Shown here one piece after another: positions 35,511 to 44,784 of a stretch of 64,000 nt of DNA. Location of the stretch: NCBI GenBank assembly GCA_029984035.1, contig JASBYJ010000011.1, positions 9,310 to 73,309 on the forward strand, in the 5' to 3' direction. The translations under genes and the position numbers were made by a program. The notes under the pieces were generated by a model. The model searched no databases. It saw nothing but the letters and a program-made list of their open reading frames with translations, and was not told the origin of the DNA. Within the stretch, counting starts at the first letter, position 1; every line of letters starts with the position of its first letter. This stretch comes from Conchiformibius sp. GTDB taxonomy: Bacteria; Pseudomonadota; Gammaproteobacteria; Burkholderiales; Neisseriaceae.

Positions 35511-35884
35511 CAACGGTCGGGGCGATGGTGTAAAAAAATCCTGTCGGGCTATTGCCGTATGTCGGAGAAAGGACGGCGGAACGTGTTAAGCCGTTATGGT
35601 TCGAAAGCCAATGCAACAGTTGCCTTAGCGTGCTGCGGAGAAATGAATTTTTTTGTCCGGCGGAATACGGCCAACGGCACAAATAATGAAAATATCATGC
35701 CGCCCATACATTTCGCTTTGCGGTCATATTTCAGGCAGCCTTAAAAAAATCCGATACAGGCTGCCTGAAAGGGAGCGGGGCAATACGCGGCAGATGATAA
35801 GCCGTCCTTTGGACGCTTTCCCTTTTCCGATACCTGCAAATCGGATATATTCGCATTTTTATCATTGTTTTTAAAGGCATTCAT
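35511..35884. other. intergenic stretch upstream of dgt
   Basis: About 370 bp with two DUS near 35733 and 35760. Short frames on both strands have no SD and no motif. The dgt promoter presumably lies near 35840-35870. Confidence 0.5.
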
Positions 35885-37231
35885 ATGAGTACTGCGATGA
35901 ATTGGAAACAATTGCTGTCCGATATCCGTTTTACCCACGAAGAAAACGGCGACATCATGCCGACTGAATCCAAGCAGTTGGCCGACCCCTTCCGCAGTGC
36001 GTTTCACGCCGATTACGACCGCGTAGTGTTTTCTAATGCCTTTCGCCGTTTGGGCCGCAAAACCCAAGTGCATCCGCTGGCGCAAAACGACCACACCCAC
36101 AACCGCCTGACCCACAGTGTAGAAGTGGCCAGTGTGGGACGCAGTTTGGGCAACCGCGTGGCGGGGATTCTCGCCAACAGCGATTTGCTGCCGCAGGAAA
36201 TCGATTTTTACCATATCGGCACCATCGTGCAGGTTGCCTGTTTGGCGCATGATTTGGGCAATCCGCCGTTCGGACACACCGGTGAAGACGCTTTGCGCGA
36301 ATGGTTCAGGCAGCCCGAACACGCCCGTCTGTTGCAACCGCTCACCGAAGCCGAACGCAACGATGTGCAAACCTATGAAGGCAATGCCCACAGCTTAAGG
36401 CAAATTGCCCGCTTGGAAATGTACCGCAACCGCGGCGGTATGCGTTTGACTGCCGCTTCCGTAGGCGCACTGCTCAAATACCCGTGGAGCAGCAGCCATC
36501 CGCACGGACGCAAAAAATTCAATATTTATCAAAGCGAACTGCCTTATATCCGCCGCGTAGCCGAAACCTTGGGGCTGCCTGAAACCGATACCGACTGCTG
36601 GGCGCGTCATCCGCTGTCGTATCTGATGGAAGCGGCAGACGATATCTGCTATGCCCTGATGGATTTGGAAGATGCCATCGGCTTGGGTTTGCTCGATTAT
36701 CGGGAAGTAGAGAAAGTCTTATCGCCGCTTGCCGATACTGCCGCCGCTTGGCACATACCCCATCCGCGCGAACGCACCGCCATGTTGCGCGGTTTGGCCA
36801 TCGGCAAAGCGGTAGACGATGTGGCGCACACTTTTGTCCGCCACCATCACGACTTGCTCAACGGCTGCCTGAAAGGGCGCGACTTGGTAGATTTGTGCAG
36901 CGAAAACGTGAGAGCCGCCCTGCACAATGCCAAAACCCTTGCCAGAGAACGCATTTTCCGCCACCGCAGCAAATTGGTGCATGAATTGGCCGCTTTTCCC
37001 TGTTTGGGTTTGATGCTGGATTTATTGGTGCCCGCCGCCCATGCCCTGCTGGTTTCAGGCAGCCTGAACGTGCGCCAGTCTTTGGCTTTGGAGCTGTTGG
37101 AAGACGAACCGCTGACCCGAGATGACACTTTATATGACGCCTATATGAAAATTCTCGATTTTGTCGGCGGCATGACCGATAACTACGCAGCCAAAATGGC
37201 GCAGGAGTTGTCGGGCATCAGCATGGTATAA
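35885..37231 (+). CDS. dgt: deoxyguanosinetriphosphate triphosphohydrolase-like protein
   Basis: HD-domain dNTPase that hydrolyses dNTPs to deoxynucleoside and triphosphate, limiting dNTP pools. The 448-residue protein has the metal-binding HD core: NRLTHSVEVASVGRSLG (about 60-76), ACLAHDLGNPPFGHTGE (about 118-134) and a downstream Asp in MEAADDICYALMDLEDA. ATG 35885 follows AAAGG. Three DUS lie in frame, encoding GCLK, SGSLN and LPE stretches. It belongs to the dGTPase type 2 subfamily by length and motif order. Substrate preference is not determined. Confidence 0.92.
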   Translation: MSTAMNWKQLLSDIRFTHEENGDIMPTESKQLADPFRSAFHADYDRVVFSNAFRRLGRKTQVHPLAQNDHTHNRLTHSVEVASVGRSLGNRVAGILANSDLLPQEIDFYHIGTIVQVACLAHDLGNPPFGHTGEDALREWFRQPEHARLLQPLTEAERNDVQTYEGNAHSLRQIARLEMYRNRGGMRLTAASVGALLKYPWSSSHPHGRKKFNIYQSELPYIRRVAETLGLPETDTDCWARHPLSYLMEAADDICYALMDLEDAIGLGLLDYREVEKVLSPLADTAAAWHIPHPRERTAMLRGLAIGKAVDDVAHTFVRHHHDLLNGCLKGRDLVDLCSENVRAALHNAKTLARERIFRHRSKLVHELAAFPCLGLMLDLLVPAAHALLVSGSLNVRQSLALELLEDEPLTRDDTLYDAYMKILDFVGGMTDNYAAKMAQELSGISMV

Positions 37232-37477
37232 AACGCCGCGGCAAAAGTCGGATGGCAGCACGAAGTCCAAAACTGCTGCATTCGGGATATGTGGAACGGT
37301 CGGACATGCCAAGCAGCGCAACGCCGTTGCACAAACGGCAGAAATGTTTTGAATGGAGGCTCTTAAAAAGCGCAATCCGTATTCCGTTTGCGCTTCAAAC
37401 GCCGTCAAACGGTTTTAATCCGTTTTGTCATGCCGCCCGATTTTCAGGCAGCCTGAAGGCAATGAAAACGCTTTAAA

Positions 37478-37501
37478 TTCACATATTTTAACTTTTGTGA
37501 A
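37478..37501. promoter_or_regulatory. operator-like palindrome upstream of brnQ
   Basis: TTCACA (37478-37483) and TGTGAA (37496-37501) form an inverted repeat with a 12-bp AT-rich centre, about 30 bp upstream of a possible -10 (TATATT near 37531). It could be a regulator binding site. No regulator can be named. Confidence 0.35.
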
Positions 37502-37554
37502 AATATCTTTATATTTTTGCCAAACTCTGCTATATTGAGTTTCCTTTATTTCCG

Positions 37555-37577
37555 CTGCCCCGAACAGGGCAGTTTTT
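37555..37577 (+). terminator. terminator-like hairpin in the brnQ leader
   Basis: CTGCCC (37555-37560) pairs with GGGCAG (37567-37572) and is followed by TTTTT. It ends only 18 bp before the brnQ ATG, leaving no room for a promoter downstream of it, so brnQ transcripts should pass through it. Confidence 0.55.
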
Positions 37578-37595
37578 AATCTCAGGCTTTATATT

Positions 37596-38954
37596 ATGAA
37601 ACAATCAGTTAATAATAAATCCGCTTTTGTTGCCACCGGTTTGATGCTGTTTGCATTGTTTTTCGGTGCAGGTAATTTGATTTTCCCTTCCGGCATGGGA
37701 CAACAGGCAGGCAGCAATGTGTTCGCCGCCATGGCAGGTTTTCTGCTGACCGGTGCCGGTTTGCCGCTGTTGGGCGTGATTGCTTTCGGCTATTCCGGTG
37801 CGCGTGACGTGCAGCAGCTCGCTTCGCGCGTTGCCCCTTGGTACGGCGTGCTGTTTGCCGCCGCACTGTATCTTTCCATCGGCCCGCTGTTTGCCACGCC
37901 GCGTACCGCAACGGTTTCTTTTGAAATCGGCGTAGTGCCGTTTATGGGCGAAACTGTTTCAGACAGCGCAAAAAGCATCGGTCTGTTTATTTTCTGCCTG
38001 ATTTTCTTCGGCTTGTCGTTTTGGCTCGCCGTATCTCCCGGTAAATTGGTCGACCGCATCGGCCGTGTGTTGACGCCCGCATTGCTGCTGACCATTGCCG
38101 TATTGGTAGGCTATGCCGCCATTGCGCCGATGGCTCCGCTGCAAGCACCTGCCGAAGCCTATCAAAGCGATGCGTTCACCAAAGGTATTTTGGCAGGCTA
38201 CGAAACCATGGATGCCTTGGCAGCCTTGGTATTTGCCATCATCGTGATTGAAGCCGTCCGTTACAATATGGGCATCAACGACGACAAACAGGTGCTGCGT
38301 TTAACCATCCGTTCCGGTTTGGTGGCCGCATCCGCTTTGGCAATTGTGTACATTTTGATTGCCTATATGGGTGCAACCAGTGTCGGCGGCATCGGTTTGC
38401 AGGACAACGGCGCGGCAGTTTTGTCAAAAAGCGCGCAACATTATTTCGGCACATTCGGTAATATTTTGCTCGCCGCCATCGTATTTTTGGCTTGTTTGAC
38501 CACTTCTGTCGGTCTGATTACATCATGCGGCGAATATTTTGCCCGTCTCATACCCGCATTGTCTTACCATAAATGGGCGGTTGTATTTACCGTGGTGTCG
38601 TTTGGATTGGCCAATTTCGGTTTGGGAACCATTATCAAATTCTCCATTCCCGTATTAATGCTGCTCTATCCGCTTACCATTGCGATTATTGTGCTGACTT
38701 TCCTGCATAAATTGTTTGACGGCAAACGCGTTGTGTATGCCACTACCATTTTATTCACTTCCGTATTGGCGGTTGTGGACGGCTGGAAAACCGCACATTC
38801 CATGTTCGGCGGTGCTGAAGACGGATTGATTATGCGGATTAACGAGACCTTGTCGGGCGTTTTGCCTTTGTACTCGGTTGGATTAGGCTGGGTGATTCCC
38901 GCAGCTGCCGGTTTTGTATTAGGTTTTATTTTAAGTAAAACCGTGTGCAAATAA
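37596..38954 (+). CDS. brnQ: branched-chain amino acid:cation symporter
   Basis: Inner-membrane importer of leucine, isoleucine and valine (LIVCS family). The 452-residue protein has about 12 membrane segments. It begins with the family hallmark GLMLFALFFGAGNLIFPS (about 16-33) and keeps VIEAVRYNMG and LPLYSVGLGWVIPA further on. It is a single gene, closed by a DUS terminator. A terminator-like hairpin in its leader suggests control by attenuation, though no leader peptide is visible. Confidence 0.94.
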   Translation: MKQSVNNKSAFVATGLMLFALFFGAGNLIFPSGMGQQAGSNVFAAMAGFLLTGAGLPLLGVIAFGYSGARDVQQLASRVAPWYGVLFAAALYLSIGPLFATPRTATVSFEIGVVPFMGETVSDSAKSIGLFIFCLIFFGLSFWLAVSPGKLVDRIGRVLTPALLLTIAVLVGYAAIAPMAPLQAPAEAYQSDAFTKGILAGYETMDALAALVFAIIVIEAVRYNMGINDDKQVLRLTIRSGLVAASALAIVYILIAYMGATSVGGIGLQDNGAAVLSKSAQHYFGTFGNILLAAIVFLACLTTSVGLITSCGEYFARLIPALSYHKWAVVFTVVSFGLANFGLGTIIKFSIPVLMLLYPLTIAIIVLTFLHKLFDGKRVVYATTILFTSVLAVVDGWKTAHSMFGGAEDGLIMRINETLSGVLPLYSVGLGWVIPAAAGFVLGFILSKTVCK

Positions 38955-38972
38955 TCGCCGCATAAACAAATC

Positions 38973-39014
38973 AAAGGCTGCCTGAAAAGAAGGGATTCTT
39001 TTCAGGCAGCCTTT
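38973..39014. terminator. double-DUS terminator between brnQ and kpsC
   Basis: Long inverted repeat of about 18 bp (38973-38991 with 38996-39013) built on two DUS. It lies between convergent genes and could serve both. Confidence 0.8.
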
Positions 39015-39132
39015 CTATATACGGTTTTTCTCCGATAATCAGTTAATATGATTTGTGCAAACAGGCATTGCAGGTAAATACGGCAACACATCACAATACC
39101 GGCAAACCATCAAACGCATATTTGACTATAAA

Positions 39133-41190
39133 CTACCTAAACAACCGCCACAATTGATAAAGTTTGCCGAGCTGCTTGGCTGCCCAACTTCTTTTCAGGC
39201 TGCCTGAAGGTTGGCGTTCACGTTGTTTGCGGAGTATGGCTAAGGCGGTTTGTACGTTGATATGGTTGCCGTTTTCGGGGTTGACGTATTGGGGATAGTA
39301 AACCAATGTGCCGCTGATGAGTTCTTCCAAGCTCAGGCGGCGGGTGCGGCGGGAAATGTGCAATTTATCTTCGGTCAGACCCCAACCTGCGTAAAACGGC
39401 AATCCGTAACAGCATACTTTTTTCCCGCGCAGCAGGGCTTCAAAACCGCTTAGGGAAGTCATGGTGTGAACTTCGTCTGCCGCGTTCAGGCAGGCGGCAA
39501 TATCGGCTTGGGTTTCGATATGATCGGCCAATCGGGAGGCGGTTTCGCCGTCTATTGCGCCGATGCGGTTGCCGCTCAATACGTCGGGGTGGGGCTTGTA
39601 GATAATATAGGCATCGGGGCGGGCTTGGCGCACGGCGGCAAGCAGGTCGGCATTGGTTTTGATTTCGGGAGCGCCCAAACGGATGGAGGCATCGTCTTCC
39701 ACCTGTCCGGGAACGAGAATAATGGTTTGCCCCGTATCGGGCAGATGCAAATCGGCTGTGCCGACATTGTATTTGCTGATGCGGTGGTTAATCAGGGTAT
39801 CGCGCAATTGCCGTGCGAGCGTGCGGTCGCTTTCGGTAAACGGGTGTTGCTGTAAGATGGTTTCCAGTCGGGACGGCTGACGCGGGTTAAAATAAATTCC
39901 CAAATCATCAACCACTAAGGATAATGCGGGCACCAAATTGGAACCCAAACCGACCGAACGGACAAAGCCGTCTTCCATTCTGAGCAGGGGGATTTTATGT
40001 TGCCCGGCCGTCTCCTGCCACTCGGGTTTGCCTTGCCCCCACAGCACGATACGGCTGTTTTCAGGCAGCCTGTCCAAAGGAAGGTATTCGGGAGCAGCGG
40101 CAAAGTGCAGACGGCAGGAAGGCAGCCTGAAGAACGATTTCACTACGGCACGTTTCCACAAGCTCATGCCGATGCAATAGATGTCGCCGCGCAAGGTATT
40201 GTTTAGGCGGCGCATGAGTGTAAGATGGGCAAGCACGTCAAAAATCGTGCCGCTTTCACCCGTGTTGGGATTGATATAGCGGCTGTATTGTAAATAAGCG
40301 GCGGCGAAAAGCTGCGTCAATGAGCGCGGTTGGCGGCGGTTTTGTTTTTTCAAATCGGCTATTTGCGGGTGGCGGTCATCACTCACGCCCCAGCCTGCAT
40401 ACCAAGGCAGCCCGAACACGGACACGGGTTTGCCCAGCAGCAAGGCCTCAAAGCCCATTTGGGATGTAACGCAATATACTTTATCTACCTTTTCCAATAA
40501 AGACAACGGATTAACATCTTCCGCAAGTAAACGCACGCTGCCTGAAACATCGGGCAGCGCAGTGAGATAACCCTGTTTTTTACCGCTTAACACATCGGGA
40601 TGGGTTTTCACCCAAATTTCTGCATTCGGATTTTCTGCCAAGGCTGCCTGAAACATATCGGCAAAGGTTTGCGTGTCCGCACCGCCGTATTGCACCGCCA
40701 TATCCCCGTAGGTTTGGTCTATCACCAATACGGTTTCTTTTTCAGGCAGCGTGTCGCGGGCAAATCCGCTTCTTTCAAAATCAGGAGCGTGGTTATATTT
40801 GGACAGTTTGTGCGCCACAATCCAATCGATTGCTTTTTCTGCGTTTTCCAAAGTTTCAGGCAGCATCTGCCCTGCCGACAAAATCAGATTTTCCAAACGA
40901 GACGGGCGGGAAGTGTCGTAATAAATTCCGATATCGTCCACCACCAGGGAAAACGGCTGCCAACCGTCCACACCCAATCCTGCCGAACGCAGAAAACCGT
41001 CTTCCAATGCAATGAAGGGAAGACGGTGTGCTTGGGCATATTGCCTTGCTTTGCGCGTTGTCGGGCGCAATCCCCAGCCCAGTACGCAATCCGCCTGCCT
41101 GAAACCGACAGAAATATCGTATTCGGGCAGAAGGTTGGACAAATAAGGGATTTTTTTAATACCTCGAGAAAAGATTTTGGCCGACTGCAT
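39133..41190 (-). CDS. kpsC: capsule polysaccharide beta-Kdo transferase KpsC (LipA)
   Basis: Cytoplasmic enzyme that, with KpsS, builds the poly-beta-Kdo linker on phosphatidylglycerol to which group 2 capsules are attached. The 685-residue protein shows the expected internal duplication of two glycosyltransferase halves: SLVVDDIGIYY...SRLE (about 80-100) recurs as SLVVDDLGIYF...SRLE (about 423-443), and GFEALLLGK...GLPWYAGWG recurs as GFEALLRGK...GLPFYAGWG. It lies next to kdsA and kdsD, which make its donor precursor. KpsS and capsule export genes are not in this window. Confidence 0.9.
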   Translation of the reverse strand: MQSAKIFSRGIKKIPYLSNLLPEYDISVGFRQADCVLGWGLRPTTRKARQYAQAHRLPFIALEDGFLRSAGLGVDGWQPFSLVVDDIGIYYDTSRPSRLENLILSAGQMLPETLENAEKAIDWIVAHKLSKYNHAPDFERSGFARDTLPEKETVLVIDQTYGDMAVQYGGADTQTFADMFQAALAENPNAEIWVKTHPDVLSGKKQGYLTALPDVSGSVRLLAEDVNPLSLLEKVDKVYCVTSQMGFEALLLGKPVSVFGLPWYAGWGVSDDRHPQIADLKKQNRRQPRSLTQLFAAAYLQYSRYINPNTGESGTIFDVLAHLTLMRRLNNTLRGDIYCIGMSLWKRAVVKSFFRLPSCRLHFAAAPEYLPLDRLPENSRIVLWGQGKPEWQETAGQHKIPLLRMEDGFVRSVGLGSNLVPALSLVVDDLGIYFNPRQPSRLETILQQHPFTESDRTLARQLRDTLINHRISKYNVGTADLHLPDTGQTIILVPGQVEDDASIRLGAPEIKTNADLLAAVRQARPDAYIIYKPHPDVLSGNRIGAIDGETASRLADHIETQADIAACLNAADEVHTMTSLSGFEALLRGKKVCCYGLPFYAGWGLTEDKLHISRRTRRLSLEELISGTLVYYPQYVNPENGNHINVQTALAILRKQRERQPSGSLKRSWAAKQLGKLYQLWRLFR

Positions 41191-41262
41191 AAATCCTAAC
41201 TACCCAATATCTACCGAGACACCGCATAAATCCGTTAAGGACTATACCGTTGAACGGAAAGA

Positions 41263-42102
41263 TTAATCTATTGCCAATTGCTTGAATGCTTTGACTGTAT
41301 CGTCCACAGCCTTCACCCTAACCAAAAACTCTTCCAACAAAGCCAACGGCAGAGCCGAAGGCCCGTCGCATTTGGCTTGGTCGGGATTTTCGTGCGCTTC
41401 GAGAAACAGCCCGGCAATGCCCGTAGCAATGCCAGCCAATGCCAATTCGAGCACTTGGCTGCGGCGGCCGCCCGATGCGGCGGCACCTGCTTCGCGCTGC
41501 TGAAGGGCATGGGTTACGTCAAAAATCACCGGCAGATTGCCGCAGCTTTTTTTCATCACGCCGAATCCGAGCATATCGACAACCAAATTGTCATAGCCGA
41601 ACTGGCTGCCGCGTTCGCAAAGAATGATTTGACCGTTGCCCGCTTCTTGGAATTTTTCAACGATGTTTTTCATCTGCTGCGGGCTGAGAAATTGCGGCTT
41701 TTTGATATTGACCACTTTGCCGGTATGCGCCATAGCGGTTACCAAGTCGGTTTGCCTTGCCAAAAAAGCGGGCAGCTGCAACACATCGCATACTTCGGCA
41801 ACAGGCCCGCATTGCCAAGGTTCATGAACATCGGTGATAACGGGTACGCCGAATTCCTGTTTCACTTTGGCGAAAATCTTCATGCCTTCTTCCAAGCCCA
41901 CACCGCGATAAGAACGGATAGACGAGCGGTTGGCTTTATCAAACGATGCTTTGAACACATAAGGAATGCCGAGTTTTTCGGTAACGCGGACATAATGTTC
42001 GGCCGCCTTCAAAGTGCTGTCGAGGTCTTCCAACACATTGATGCCGCCAAACAGAGTAAAAGGGGCTTGGTTGGAAACGTTGATACGCTGTATTTGAACC
42101 AT
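41263..42102 (-). CDS. kdsA: 3-deoxy-8-phosphooctulonate synthase (Kdo-8-P synthase)
   Basis: Condenses phosphoenolpyruvate with arabinose 5-phosphate to give Kdo-8-phosphate, for lipooligosaccharide core and capsule linker. The 279-residue TIM barrel has FGGINVLEDLD (about 16-26), FKASFDKANRSS, the TDVHEP and LPAFLARQTDL stretches and the FDVTHALQ segment, all characteristic. ATG 42102 gives the normal N-terminus and follows AAAGG; the open extension upstream is discarded. It lies 73 bp from kpsC and 177 bp from kdsD on the same strand. Confidence 0.96.
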   Translation of the reverse strand: MVQIQRINVSNQAPFTLFGGINVLEDLDSTLKAAEHYVRVTEKLGIPYVFKASFDKANRSSIRSYRGVGLEEGMKIFAKVKQEFGVPVITDVHEPWQCGPVAEVCDVLQLPAFLARQTDLVTAMAHTGKVVNIKKPQFLSPQQMKNIVEKFQEAGNGQIILCERGSQFGYDNLVVDMLGFGVMKKSCGNLPVIFDVTHALQQREAGAAASGGRRSQVLELALAGIATGIAGLFLEAHENPDQAKCDGPSALPLALLEEFLVRVKAVDDTVKAFKQLAID

Positions 42103-42278
42103 AAAACTACCTTTGGATAAACGGACGGCTGCAAACGATAGGCGGGCAAAAATCATGCCGCAGGGTTTTGCATCATGCCGCCGCCGGATTTTCAGGCTGC
42201 CTGAAAAATTTCCGGCAGAGACATTTCATTTGCAACTTAAATAATTTATTGATAAATAAATGTTTTATATGGTGCAGA

Positions 42279-43250
42279 TTATACCACTTTTGCCTTCAGC
42301 AAATCGTGCATATTCAGTGCGCCCACCAGGCGGTTGCTCTCATCGCACACCAGCAAACCGCCGATTTTCCTATCCTGCATCAATTTGGCGGCTTCGGTTG
42401 CCAGTTTGTCGGGACGGATGGTAGTCGGATTGGGTTTCATCACTTCACCGATGGTCATATGGCTGAATTTTTGATGCTGTTCAAACAAACGGCGCAAATC
42501 GCCATCGGTGAATATGCCTTTCAGGCTGCCTGAAGCATCGGTTACGGCCAACATACCCAAGCCTTTTTCGCTCATGCGGATAATGGCTGAACGCAAAGGC
42601 GTGCTTTCGGCAATATCGGGCAATTCTCCGTCTTGGTGCATGATGTCGGATACTTTCAGCAACAGTTTGCGTCCTAAGCTGCCTGCGGGGTGGCTGAGCG
42701 CAAAATCATCAGGCGTGAAATCGCGGGCGTTTAACAGGGCGATGGCAAGCGCATCGCCAAGCGCCAAAGTGGCGGTAGTACTGGAAGTGGGAGCCAAGCC
42801 GTGCGGGCAGGCTTCGGCGGATACGGCTGCCAAAATATGGATATCGGCGTGTTGCGCCATATGGGATTGCGGTCTGCCCGTGATGCAGACGAGCGTGATG
42901 TTTTTGCGTTTCAGCGCAGGGATAATCGCCAGAATTTCATCGCTCTCGCCAGAATTGGAAATCGCCAAAACTACATCGCCGTCCACTATCATGCCCAAAT
43001 CGCCGTGCGCAGCCTCGGCAGGATGCACGAAAAAAGCCGCCGTGCCGGTTGAAGCAAGCGTGGCAGCGATTTTACGGCCGATATGGCCCGATTTGCCCAT
43101 ACCGGTAACAATCACGCGCCCGCTGCTGCTTAAAATACTTTGTACGGCAAGAACAAACTGTTTGTCCAAAGAAGCCGCCACCTCTCTAACGGCTTCGGCT
43201 TCGGTATGCATGGCTTGACGCGCCCAATCCAAATATTCTTCGCACATCAT
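42279..43250 (-). CDS. kdsD: arabinose-5-phosphate isomerase (KdsD/KpsF)
   Basis: Converts ribulose 5-phosphate to arabinose 5-phosphate, the first committed step to Kdo. It has a SIS (sugar isomerase) domain (about 40-180) with GMGKSGHIGRKIAATLASTG and SNSGESDEILAI. HPAGSLGRKLLLKV follows, then two CBS domains (about 205-323), the full KdsD layout. I choose ATG 43250 (adjacent ATG 43247 also possible) because AAGGA lies 4-7 nt upstream; longer in-frame starts read through this SD. Length is 323 residues. It forms a Kdo gene group with kdsA and kpsC. Confidence 0.95.
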   Translation of the reverse strand: MMCEEYLDWARQAMHTEAEAVREVAASLDKQFVLAVQSILSSSGRVIVTGMGKSGHIGRKIAATLASTGTAAFFVHPAEAAHGDLGMIVDGDVVLAISNSGESDEILAIIPALKRKNITLVCITGRPQSHMAQHADIHILAAVSAEACPHGLAPTSSTTATLALGDALAIALLNARDFTPDDFALSHPAGSLGRKLLLKVSDIMHQDGELPDIAESTPLRSAIIRMSEKGLGMLAVTDASGSLKGIFTDGDLRRLFEQHQKFSHMTIGEVMKPNPTTIRPDKLATEAAKLMQDRKIGGLLVCDESNRLVGALNMHDLLKAKVV

Positions 43251-43419
43251 CAAATCCTTATCTTTCATCGCTGTTGCCGTATATGGCGGAAATCGGGAAG
43301 GTTTCCAACGGCACCGCATATTCTCTTTGCAGTTTGCCGTCTGCCGGATAGGCAGACGACATATGCTTTTTCGGCTTCAGGCAGCCTGAATAAGCATTTT
43401 GCCTTAACGCTACGCTTGA

Positions 43420-44610
43420 TTATCGGCTGCTGAAAGTTCGGCAAACCGTTTCGGCATACTGCCGCACGGTTTCATCGCTTGCCAATAAATGTTCGATACT
43501 GTTTGCTCCGCCGCCTGCGTGTGCCGACAAAGATTGCTCCACCACTGTAAAAATATCGGTAAAGCGGATACGCCCGTTCAAAAACGCAGCAACGGCGATT
43601 TCATTGGCCGCATTGAGTACGCAGGGCGCATCGCCGCCTTGCCGCATCGCCTGATAGGCCAATTTCAGGCAGGGGAAACGTTCAAAATCGGGCTGCCTGA
43701 ACGTCAGTGCCGACAGTTTGCCGAAATCCAAGGGCGCAACGCCTGAAGCCATTCTTTCAGGCAGCCCCAAACAGTATGCAATCGGCGTACGCATATCGGG
43801 CGTACCCATTTGTGCCAACACCGAACCGTCCGCATATCGCACCATACTGTGTATCACGCTTTGCGGATGTACCACCACTTCCAATTTTTCGGCAGGACAA
43901 TTGAACAGCCAATGCGCTTCAATCAGCTCCAAGCCTTTGTTCATCATGGTAGCCGAATCCACCGAGATTTTCTGTCCCATCGACCAGTTGGGATGCTTCA
44001 CCGCCTGCTGCGGCGTGATGTCGGCAAACCGGTTTAGCGGCGTATCTAAAAACGGCCCGCCGGAAGCGGTCAGAATCAGGGATTGGATGCCGTGCGCGTC
44101 CAGGCTGCCTGAAAAATCGCGCGGCAACACCTGAAAAATAGCATTGTGTTCGCTGTCCACCGGCAACACTTTCGCGCCGCTTTGCTGCGCCGCCTGCATA
44201 AACAGGCTGCCTGAAACCACCAGGGTTTCTTTGTTGGCCAGATACACGGTTTTGCCCTGCCGTGCCGCCGCCAATGTCGGCTGCAAACCTGCCGCACCGA
44301 CAATCGCCGCCATCACGCCCGTTACTTCGGGAGCAACGGCAATATCCGTCAGCGCCTGTTTGCCGTGCAGCACTTCGGTATCGCTTTTCAGGCTACCCAA
44401 CAGTTCGCGCAAACGGCGGGCGTGATGCTCGTCGGACACTACAGCATAACGCGGGCGAAACCGCAGGCATTGGTCGGCGAGTTTTTCTACCTGATGATGC
44501 CCCGACAGGGCGAAAATGCGGAAACGTTCGGGATGGCGCGACACGACATCCAAGGTACTTTCGCCTATGCTGCCCGTGCTGCCGAGTATGGTAAGGGTTT
44601 GGTAAGACAT
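43420..44610 (-). CDS. dxr: 1-deoxy-D-xylulose 5-phosphate reductoisomerase
   Basis: Second enzyme of the MEP isoprenoid pathway, making 2-C-methylerythritol 4-phosphate with NADPH. The 396-residue protein starts with the Rossmann motif LGSTGSIGESTLDV (about 9-22). It carries LPVDSEHNAIFQ (metal-binding acidic residues, about 148-160), LTASGGPF and HPNWSMGQKISVDSATMMNKGLE. In many Neisseria dxr sits between cdsA and rseP; here it is about 18 kb to the right, beside kdsD and murB. No close operon partner. Confidence 0.96.
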   Translation of the reverse strand: MSYQTLTILGSTGSIGESTLDVVSRHPERFRIFALSGHHQVEKLADQCLRFRPRYAVVSDEHHARRLRELLGSLKSDTEVLHGKQALTDIAVAPEVTGVMAAIVGAAGLQPTLAAARQGKTVYLANKETLVVSGSLFMQAAQQSGAKVLPVDSEHNAIFQVLPRDFSGSLDAHGIQSLILTASGGPFLDTPLNRFADITPQQAVKHPNWSMGQKISVDSATMMNKGLELIEAHWLFNCPAEKLEVVVHPQSVIHSMVRYADGSVLAQMGTPDMRTPIAYCLGLPERMASGVAPLDFGKLSALTFRQPDFERFPCLKLAYQAMRQGGDAPCVLNAANEIAVAAFLNGRIRFTDIFTVVEQSLSAHAGGGANSIEHLLASDETVRQYAETVCRTFSSR

Positions 44611-44784
44611 GGTTTTGTTTTATAAGGATAACGGGGTGCGGCAATATGGCCGCACCAAGCGGTTTGTATCAAAAGGAATGATGTCCGGGCGGTTTGTCCG
44701 TCCGCCGCAACACAGGATTTCAAAGCCAATCTATCCCGTTGTGCAAAGGGCAAGGGCTGCCTGAAACATTCAATCAGGTATGCG

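Noticed and set aside
35497..35744. Short frames on both strands after lpxA
   Set aside because: No RBS; they overlap a DUS terminator and resemble no protein.
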